11,493 bases of DNA from contig MPNW01000076.1 in NCBI GenBank assembly GCA_011800805.1, positions 150,831 through 162,323 of the forward strand. The letters are read 5' to 3'. This document shows, in pieces, positions 1-7,016 of the stretch; the first letter of the stretch is position 1, and every line of letters starts with the position of its first letter. The notes beneath the pieces were generated by a model. It was not told the origin of the DNA, made no database searches, and saw nothing but the letters and a program-made list of their open reading frames with translations. A program made the position numbers and the translations under genes. This DNA comes from Hirudo medicinalis. Lineage: Eukaryota > Annelida > Clitellata > Hirudinida > Hirudinidae.

Positions 1-380
1 ATTTCGATCGTAAATTCGACCTTAATCAAATCTTCCCCCAAATCTCCCCAACCTACCCACCCTTCCGTCCTAAACAATCCGCCATCCTCGCTAAGATCTT
101 GCGTTCAAAAAAAAAGGCAAGAAATGATTTCAGTTTATTTTAGAAATTATTTCTATTTTTAAAAATAACGAACGATTCGCAGTTAAAAAGTTCGCGGGGG
201 TCCAATTTTTAACACCTTCCCCCCCAACCCATACCCACACATCCCCTCCTCTCATCCTACTGGTCGGTTGACGGTCTCCAACTCGTTGAAGAACTAAAAA
301 AAAAATATCGATGCAGGAGGTGTGTGTTTCACCCAGACGTCAGAAAGCGAAACTGCCGGAGTCAACTTCGTCTTGGAATG
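1..380. other. Unique noncoding sequence
   Basis: No coding region or recognised element is visible. The stretch has several poly-A and poly-C runs and a perfect 14-base AT palindrome (154-167, TATTTTTAAAAATA). Confidence 0.5.
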
Positions 381-426
381 AGGTCGACCTACGACCTTTG
401 AGGGGCCAAAAAGAGGTCGTAGGTCA
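381..426. promoter_or_regulatory. AGGTC palindrome and hairpin with imperfect DR1
   Basis: AGGTCGACCT (381-390) is a perfect 10-base palindrome. GACCTACGACCT (386-397) and AGGTCGTAGGTC (414-425) form a perfect 12-base inverted repeat with a 16-base loop. The right arm reads AGGTCG-T-AGGTCA (414-426), a DR1-like pair of nuclear-receptor half-sites with one mismatch. Whether it acts as a binding site or a structured RNA, or neither, cannot be told from sequence alone. Confidence 0.35.
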
Positions 427-457
427 AATAAAAGAGAGGGGAGATCATCATTGACTG

Positions 458-528
458 AGATGGGTTTTTAGTATGCTGGCGAGTCGCCCGTCAGGGACCG
501 AGTTCGACTCTCAGCTCGGACAAAAAAA
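458..528 (+). other. tRNA-like segment, possible SINE remnant
   Basis: TAGTATGCTGG (469-479) matches an RNA polymerase III A box at all but one position. AGTTCGACTCT (501-511) matches the B box at 9 of 11 positions, and the boxes start 32 bases apart, as in tRNA genes. CCGAG, TTCGACT, CTCAG gives a T-arm-like stem-loop with one mismatch, and CGCCCGTCA resembles a tRNA-Asp anticodon loop. No full cloverleaf can be drawn, so it is not an intact tRNA gene. A run of seven A follows (522-528), as in the tail of a short retroposon. Confidence 0.3.
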
Positions 529-530
529 TG

Positions 531-550
531 AGGTCATCACAACTTGACCT
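531..550. promoter_or_regulatory. AGGTCA inverted repeat with 8-base spacer
   Basis: AGGTCA (531-536) and TGACCT (545-550) are perfect inverted half-sites of the nuclear-receptor type. An eight-base spacer is not a standard receptor geometry. The site lies about 105 bases past the similar cluster at 381-426. Confidence 0.25.
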
Positions 551-605
551 GGAATCGTGGAGGATAAGGAGATATGGATGGTGAGTATTGAATGAGTGGG
601 TGTTT

Positions 606-852
606 GGATGGATGGATGGGTGATGATGGTGATGAAGAGGCTGACCGTCGATGATAGAGTAGACGATGACGATGATGACGACGTCAGTGTTGATGTCCCT
701 CAGACAATAGTGGCGTGCTTCGAGGGAAACTCGCAAAACTCCGAGGCACAGGTGTCAAGAGATCATGGAATGAGATTTTATGCCACACGGAAAGAGATGA
801 CGACGACGATGACGATGACGATGACGATGATGACGACGGTGCTGATGATGAT
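606..852. repeat. GGAT tetranucleotide and GAT/GAC arrays
   Basis: There are three short arrays: GGAT/GAT at 606-636, GAT/GAC at 663-683 and GAT/GAC at 796-852. Unique sequence separates them. The apparent open frames on both strands here are products of the repeats. Confidence 0.85.
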
Positions 853-1220
853 AACAACAGCGACAATAGCAAACACTCCGACAGGTAGCAGCGCTGGAAA
901 GGAGTGGAATGAGAAGAAAAAAACTCCTTGGGAATAATTTATCACGGAGATATTCCGAGGATAAAAGGGAACGGACGAGTTAATAACAAATTGTCAACCG
1001 GTGCTCGTCTGCAATTTATTTCCTGTCTGCGCCCTGCTTTTCGGGGGTTAAACCACCCAACCCCACTCACTCGCAATAGCTACCCTACCCAAATGCCCCG
1101 TTCACCCAATGATTTCCTCCCCATCCAGGGTTTTTTTTTTCGTTCGATGGATTTTTCGCTTCAAGCATCATCATCCTGACATCGAATCTTAGACCTATCC
1201 TTTCCTTCGTCGTGGTCTTA
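853..1220. other. Unique noncoding sequence
   Basis: Mixed-composition sequence with no recognisable gene. An 83-codon open frame on the plus strand (928-1179) shows no domain or family resemblance and ends in low complexity. I treat it as chance. Confidence 0.4.
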
Positions 1221-1328
1221 TTCCTCCTCCTCCCCTCCTCCTCCTCCTCATCATCATCACCACCATCATCACCATCATCATCATCATCGTCATCGTCATT
1301 GTCGCCAAAATCATCATCATCATCATCG
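1221..1328. repeat. TCC then ATC trinucleotide array
   Basis: TCC units pass into ATC, ACC and GTC units over about 108 bases, interrupted near 1299-1310. Confidence 0.9.
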
Positions 1329-1396
1329 CTATTTTAATTTCTCTACCAGGAGACTGATTCATTCAACTGGCTGCCTTGCTGGCCCAGTTCAAAGAT

Positions 1397-1460
1397 AATC
1401 AATCAGTCAACCAACCAACCAGGCAATCAATCAGTCAATCAACCGATCAATCAAGCAAGC
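1397..1460. repeat. Degenerate AATC/AACC tetranucleotide array
   Basis: Units AATC, AGTC, AACC and AAGC alternate over 64 bases in a clear four-base period. Confidence 0.85.
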
Positions 1461-1636
1461 ATCCTCGTCAATCACAGTGGTTGAAACTTTGCAGGCGAGG
1501 CTCAAGATCAATCATCGACCAGGTTGGAGGTGGTGTCATTCCATCATATCCGGATTTCGATGTCCAATCGATGGGACAGCCGTGTGATTGACAATCAATC
1601 ATTTCAGATTAATAATACGCTCTCGATAATTAACAC

Positions 1637-1676
<40 letters not shown>

Positions 1677-1827
1677 CATCATTTTCATCATCATCGTCAT
1701 CATAATCATAATTATAATAATTATAATCATCATCGTCATCATCATCGTCATCATCATCGTCATCATCGTCATCATCATCATCATCATCGTCGTCATCATC
1801 GTCGTCGTCATCGTCATCATCACCATC

Positions 1828-1859
<32 letters not shown>

Positions 1860-1860
1860 C
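1637..1860. repeat. (TTA)13 followed by ATC/GTC array
   Basis: Thirteen perfect TTA units (1637-1675) pass straight into ATC units with scattered GTC, AAT and ACC variants. The change of unit without a gap suggests the second array grew from point variants of the first. Confidence 0.93.
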
Positions 1861-1869
1861 AATATTATG

Positions 1870-2260
1870 TTAAACATAATTCATTCGAACGCGGCATAAC
1901 TCATGTTAATCTCGTTATTACACGCCTAGAGGGACAAACAAAGCGCTTGCGAGTTACATGCAGGTTTACGAATAAATTATGCAAATCACTCTCATGGTTG
2001 GGCGCATGAATTATGCAACTTAATTATAATTATGCAAATAATTTGTGCTGTTGCTCCACCCATGATGAGTGATAAATCAAAATGCAATCAACACGGATGG
2101 CTGGAAAAGCCCGTCTAAAAATAACCTCCTCAGGCGCCCTCATTGAATATTCATGAATTGAACTTAATTATTCAACATTAAGCTCAAAAGACTCGGCTAC
2201 GCTTCACTTCTAGCGGTAGTATGTAAGAATTATAGGAATAATATTCATAATAGATTGAAT
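1870..2260. promoter_or_regulatory. AT-rich unique island with POU/homeodomain and SOX motifs, candidate enhancer
   Basis: This island of complex sequence lies between two large microsatellite arrays. It has three exact copies of AATTATGCAA (1975-1984, 2009-2018, 2028-2037). Two of them extend into a perfect POU octamer ATGCAAAT (1979-1986 and 2032-2039). A canonical SOX site AACAAAG is at 1937-1943. Several TAATTA homeodomain cores and the palindromic GAATATTC/ATTCATGAAT stretch (near 2146-2159) follow. No open frame of interest covers it. It lies about 5 kb beyond the 3' end of the SoxB1 gene. Enhancer function is inferred from motif density. Confidence 0.4.
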
Positions 2261-2333
2261 AAAATAATAATTATGATATTAATTTTAAAAAAAAACAATG
2301 TTGTTACTGGGAGTAATTAACAATAACAATCAA

Positions 2334-2657
2334 AATCATAATCATAATCGTAATCATAATTATAATCATAATCATAAGCATAATCGTAATAATAATCGTA
2401 ATCATAATCATAATCGTAATCATAATCATAATCATAATCGTAATCACGATCATAATCATAATCATAATCATAATCACGATCATAATCATAATCACGATCA
2501 TAATCATAATCATAATCACGATCATAATCATAATCATAATCACGATCATAATCATAATCATAATCACGATCATAATCATAATCATAATCATAATCACGAT
2601 CATAATCATAATCACGATCATAATCATAATCATAATCACGATCATAATCATAATCAT
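2334..2657. repeat. AATCAT hexanucleotide array with 120-base higher-order repeat
   Basis: AATCAT units carry CGT variants in the left third and CACGAT variants in the right two-thirds. The CACGAT variants fall at 2445, 2475, 2493, 2517, 2541, 2565, 2595, 2613 and 2637, giving spacings 30, 18, 24, 24, 24, 30, 18, 24. The 97 bases at 2441-2537 are identical to those at 2561-2657, so a 120-base block has been duplicated as a unit. Confidence 0.93.
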
Positions 2658-3000
<343 letters not shown>

Positions 3001-3274
3001 CTTATCACCACTAGTTTGGACAGTAAGGCAAATGCTGGTCAGTTGTTTATTGATGCGACGGACAAACTGATGGGGTTCGGTTTGATGGACGATAAGTTGA
3101 GTCATGTTTATGCATGAGGTCATTATCATAATTCATTCAAGTGACCTGACACTTTTAAATATTGAAGAATTGACGGATGGTATGATGGATGAGATGTTTA
3201 AGTCAGGGATTCGTTGTCTTGAAAATCATTGAACAACAATTATTGAGTTTATTTCTTGGATTCTACTTTGCAAC

Positions 3275-3412
3275 ATCAGCATCATCATCGTCATCGTCAT
3301 CGTCGTCGTCGTCGTCATCATCATCATTATCACCGTCATCGTCGTCGTCGTCGTCGTCGTCATCATCATCATCATCATCATCATCAAAACAGCAACAACA
3401 ACAGCAACAACA
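3275..3412. repeat. ATC/GTC array followed by CAA/CAG array
   Basis: ATC/GTC units run to 3386 and are followed directly by CAA/CAG units to 3412. Confidence 0.9.
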
Positions 3413-3512
3413 TGCTTCGTCAGTGAATTTGTTGCAAGGTGATGAATTGTTAGCGTAATTTATTGGCTTGTTGATAACAGTTATCAGATTAAACCAGCCA
3501 CTTAGCTTCAAT

Positions 3513-3597
3513 ATCACCATCGTCATCGTCATCATTATCATCATCATCACCACTACTATCACCACTACCACTACCACCATCATCATCATCATCATCA
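3513..3597. repeat. ATC/ACC/ACT array
   Basis: About 85 bases of ATC and GTC units with an ACC/ACT block in the middle. Confidence 0.88.
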
Positions 3598-4225
3598 ACT
3601 GCAACAATGTAATCGGGCAGGTCTTGCAGTTGTCTTGGAGTCTTGAAACGTCAAATCCCGTCACGTTGGTGTGTCATGACGGATTATGACTTAGGAATAA
3701 GAAGATGCATTCATGCGTGGAGGACTCGCACGGGATTCAATCTTGAGTCCCTTCGTATAAATCCGTTCCAGTTCAACATTTAGCACCTCATCCAGTCAAG
3801 CATTTAGGTAATCAGCTCTGATATCGTGTAAGACGTCCATTGCATCGCCTGAGAAGACCACGTGTGACGTTTAACAAGTCCTTACGTCTGCATGAACCTC
3901 ATCGTGTAGCGGGAGGAAAAGAATTTTCCCTCGGTTTTCGGAAAATCTTTTAGAAAATTATTCTGTCAATTTCAAAGAATTGTATTCAAATTTAAACAGA
4001 TTCCCTGTTAATTTTATATCGACTTTGTGATGCTGATAGTGATGGTTTGTTATCTAATATCTTGCAGACCAACGTGGTAAGACCCGTTTTTATGGCGGGA
4101 AGCAAGTGTCATGTTTGTGTGAATGACTCCAAGCGTCAAGAGCTGCACGGTGCATTTTACAAGTTCATCGATCAAGTTGCAAATAACATTCATTCGCAGT
4201 TTGTCATCCTTGTGTGCTTTTGAAG
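3598..4225. other. Unique noncoding sequence
   Basis: No long open frame, RNA gene or repeat is visible. A CACGTG E-box core occurs near 3860. Composition is close to balanced and then turns AT-rich from about 3920. Confidence 0.45.
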
Positions 4226-4300
4226 AGTTGTGATTGTTGTTATTTGAGTTGTGATTGTTGTTATTAACTACAACAACAACAACAACAACAACAACAACAG
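4226..4300. repeat. 20-base tandem duplication followed by CAA array
   Basis: GAGTTGTGATTGTTGTTATT occurs at 4226-4245 and again at 4247-4266. It is followed by ten CAA/ACA units (4271-4300). The GTTGTT and AACAAC parts are complementary and could fold back on each other across the AACT at 4267-4270. Confidence 0.85.
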
Positions 4301-4968
4301 TAACTGAAGCATATTAGTTTTGTAGGAATGCATTCGAATGCATCCAACCTTTGACACATCGTCACTGAAAGTTCACGAAGGTCAGGAAATGAATTGTTTC
4401 AAGAATTAAATATTCTGTTCAAACATGAAACTTTAAAATATTCTTTCGCGTGTTGATGAAATTGTTTTGAATCTTAAATTATAATGCTACAACATACAAA
4501 GAACCATGCAAAACATACAACGACATACATAAACAAACATCAAACAATATAAAAGCTTCGTGTGCCTCAAGAAGAAAGATTCATAAATAAAACAAAAGCT
4601 TAGTTTTCATTGCGAAGAAGTTGAAACTTTGTTGCATGCAAGATTACGTCGTCCTCACGAACCTGCTCTGCTAAGAAACAAATTAATTTCGCTTGATTGA
4701 TGCGAAAGTGTCAGGAGACTGAACCACGTGACCAAGTGAATGACGCTCACCTGGTGATGGAGGAAGACGAAAGACATCGTGAAGAATGCACCACATAAGT
4801 ATGAGGAATGCATTGCCCGTGCATGGATGACCAAACGTACAGGAAATATTCTGCGAAAATGATGGAAAGAACAACTTCTCGCTAAGCATTCATTCATTCA
4901 TTGATCCTTCATGGAAACACAGCCTTCATTCATTGTTCTTCGTCAATGGAATGACTGGAAATGCATGC
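4301..4968. other. AT-rich unique sequence with small palindromes
   Basis: No supported gene. A perfect 16-base palindrome ATGCATTCGAATGCAT lies at 4328-4343. CATACA-type short repeats occur at 4493-4545 and a TATAAAAG box at 4548-4555 with no plausible gene after it. An E-box CACGTG lies near 4725, and ATTC units near 4886-4901. Confidence 0.45.
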
Positions 4969-5001
4969 TGACGACGACGATGATGATGATGACGACGATG
5001 G

Positions 5002-5032
<31 letters not shown>

Positions 5033-5105
5033 GATGACGACGACGATGGTGATGTTGATGATGATGATGATGACGACGATGGTGATGATGATGATGATGA
5101 CGATA
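4969..5105. repeat. GAT/GAC/GGT array
   Basis: About 137 bases of GAT units with recurring GACGACGATGGT blocks, which suggests internal duplication of a longer unit. Confidence 0.9.
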
Positions 5106-5532
5106 ATATCAGGTAAGCATTTAATATGAAAAATAAGAAATTGATAAAACGATTTTTTCCAATATTAAATAATGAATTAATGAAATAATTTATTTTATTC
5201 CCATTAAAACTACATTGTTGTTTCGGTGGAATGGTTGCAGTTGTAGTTAAAATCCATTTAGCAAATGTTCGCATCGTCCTGGAAGATTATTTGGACGACG
5301 ACGACGACAATGTATTTATGTTGAACAACAACTCCAACTCAAACTCCAACATCACTTCAACATTGCAACACGAGCAGAAGTTGCAACGTAACGAGTTGAT
5401 CTATTTTTAGAAATTGTTGAGGCACATGAAACCATGACAACGAGGATGCAAGAAAAACACCAACTTGTGAATTGAACAGATTTCAACGAATGCCACAACT
5501 TAATTGGGCCACAATGTTGATCAATCTTTAGT
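5106..5532. other. AT-rich unique sequence
   Basis: No gene is supported. A good splice-donor-like CAG/GTAAGC occurs at 5110-5118, but its only upstream open frame is the GAT array. A short GAC run (5285-5300) is followed by a CTCCAA-type repeat (5329-5352). Confidence 0.4.
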
Positions 5533-5795
5533 TCATCCGTCAATGCATCCATCAATCCATCCTCAATTCATCCTTCAATGCATCCTTCAATGCATCCATC
5601 AATTGATTGATATCCATCCATCAATTCACCCTTCATTGCATCCTTCAATGCATCTATCAATGCATCCTTCAATGCATCTATCAATGCATCCTTCAATGCA
5701 TCTATCAATGCATCCTTCAATGCATCTATCAATGCATCCTTCAATGCATCTATCAATGCATCCTTCAATGCATCTATCAATTCATCTTCAAATGA
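5533..5795. repeat. 24-base minisatellite with diverged 12-base flank
   Basis: Five perfect copies of a 24-base unit (tccttcaatgca + tctatcaatgca) run from 5641 to 5760, followed by a sixth near-perfect copy to 5784. Each unit contains two ATGCAT palindromes at 12-base spacing. The left flank (5533-5640) has related but diverged CATCCATCAA-type units. Because 24 is a multiple of three, frames on both strands stay open, giving MHPSMHLS-type and DALIDALK-type peptides; I see no evidence that either is made. Confidence 0.92.
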
Positions 5796-5913
5796 TTTTG
5801 AAACATGTGAATTAATAACATTTTCACACAAAATCTTGTTTTGAAAGCCCATAATTTCATCAGAATTATTTTTCCTTTGAATTCCTAATACAACTTCAAT
5901 GAAGTCTCTAACA

Positions 5914-6143
5914 GTGATGCTGCTGCTGCTGATGATGATGATGATGGTGGTGATGATGATGGTGATGATGATGAAGTTGATGCTGCTGCTGATGATGATG
6001 ATGGTGATGAAGTTGATGGTGATGATGAAGTTGATGGTGATGATGATGATGGTGATGATGATGAAGTTGATGCTGCTGCTGATGATGATGATATCGTCGT
6101 TGATGATGATGATGATGATGATGACGACGACGATGTTGATGAT

Positions 6144-6193
<50 letters not shown>

Positions 6194-6260
6194 CGACGAC
6201 GACGATGTTGATGATGCTGCTGCTGCTGCTGATGATGATGATGATATCGTCGTCGATGAC
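5914..6260. repeat. Compound GAT/GCT/GAC array with longer-period duplications
   Basis: GAT units are mixed with GCT, GTT, GAC and AAG. The 52 bases at 5951-6002 are identical to 6041-6092, a 90-base offset. A second block containing GACGACGACGATGTTGATG recurs from 6123 to 6195, a 72-base offset, with four versus five GCT units after it. The 125-codon plus-strand open frame is a repeat product. Confidence 0.9.
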
Positions 6261-6443
6261 GAAGATTTTTTTTTAAGAAGAGAACTTCAGCTTCTTCGAT
6301 TCTTGTCCGTGTTCGTGTTTATTTCATAATTCATTATTAATCTCACGCTCAATTCAAATTAGACTTATTTATTGTTAATGTCAATTTAATGAACCTTAGC
6401 ATTTAAAATAAACCTCAGCCACTGTCCAACCCCCCGTGCCCCT

Positions 6444-6457
6444 TGACCTTTGACCCC
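6444..6457 (-). promoter_or_regulatory. DR1 nuclear-receptor element (GGGGTCAAAGGTCA)
   Basis: On the minus strand the sequence is GGGGTCA followed by AAGGTCA, two direct half-sites with one-base spacing. It matches the textbook DR1 element bound by HNF4, COUP-TF and RXR-type receptors. It lies about 560 bases beyond the Sox stop codon in otherwise unremarkable sequence. It also contains a TCF-like CTTTGA core on the plus strand. Confidence 0.4.
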
Positions 6458-6590
6458 CCTCTAAAATGACGTCTCTGGTTTTATCCACTCTTCTCTCACT
6501 CTCTTCCACCAACTATTTTCTTGTCCAGTGTTTTGAATTTCTCTGGGTTTTTTTTAACAAATTAAAAGTGAATACAGTTGAAAACAGAAA

Positions 6591-6596
6591 TTTATT
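6591..6596 (-). terminator. Candidate poly(A) signal (AATAAA) for the SoxB1 transcript
   Basis: This is the first AATAAA I see on the minus strand after the Sox stop codon, about 420 bases downstream. The next ~40 bases on that strand are T-rich with TG pairs, as expected of a downstream element. Two more AATAAA hexamers follow on the same strand at 6368-6373 and 6318-6323, so a longer 3' UTR is also possible. The hexamer is common by chance in AT-rich DNA. Confidence 0.35.
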
Positions 6597-6630
6597 GGTG
6601 ACGAATTTGCTCCAGCAACCCAACAATTAA

Positions 6631-6717
6631 TGGGTGAATGAGTGAGTGGGTGATTGATTGAGTGAGTGAGTGAGAGAATGATTGAATGAGTGAGAGAATG
6701 ATTGAATGAGTGAATGG
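6631..6717. repeat. GAGT/GATT tetranucleotide array with a 20-base duplication
   Basis: GAGT, GATT and GAAT units form an 87-base array. TGAGAGAATGATTGAATGAG at 6671-6690 is repeated exactly at 6691-6710. Confidence 0.88.
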
Positions 6718-6848
6718 GAATTGGCAATCGTGGCATAATCTCGATACACAATCCGACCTCTATTCGAACGTAACACGCGCGCGCGGCAAAGGTAGCGCAG
6801 TTTCTTTTAACCTAGAGCACGCGACTAAACTCCACGTCACCATGACAT

Positions 6849-7012
6849 CCGTCATCATCACCATCACCACCGTCGTCATCCCCATCACAATCGTCGTTCA
6901 TCATCATCGTAATACATCATGATCATCATCGTCGTCATCGTCGCCCTCATCATCATCATCGCCATTACAATTATCATCATAATCATCGCCATCGTCGTCG
7001 TCGTCGTCATCC
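6849..7012. repeat. ATC/GTC array abutting the SoxB1 stop codon
   Basis: ATC, ACC and GTC units cover about 160 bases and end five bases from the Sox stop codon (7017-7019). It should therefore be transcribed, as GAT/GAC, at the very start of the 3' UTR. A short CGCGCGCG run lies just beyond, near 6778-6785. Confidence 0.88.
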
Positions 7013-7016
7013 TCGC

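Larger units (their letters stand above)
6261..6630. other. Presumed 3' flank of the SoxB1 gene, AT-rich
   Basis: Noncoding sequence that holds the candidate poly(A) signals on the minus strand and the DR1 element. No other feature is visible. Confidence 0.4.

Noticed and set aside
4548..4555. TATAAAAG box on the plus strand
   Set aside because: No plausible coding region or RNA follows. The box sits in CATACA-type low-complexity sequence, where it can arise by chance.
4655..4897. 80-codon minus-strand open frame with hydrophobic stretches
   Set aside because: No recognisable motif, no conserved start context, and a second frame is open over the same bases. Considered chance.
5110..5118. 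Splice donor CAG/GTAAGC
   Set aside because: A perfect donor motif, but the only open sequence before it is a GAT array and no matching acceptor with a coding exon can be shown.
5533..5795. CRISPR-like regularly spaced repeat
   Set aside because: The units are contiguous tandem copies of 24 bases with no unique spacers, and the DNA is animal. It is a minisatellite.
6774..6830. Second tRNA-like segment (GGTAGCGCAGT and AGAGCACGCGACT)
   Set aside because: The start resembles a D arm, but there is no B box or T arm after it and the anticodon stem does not pair.
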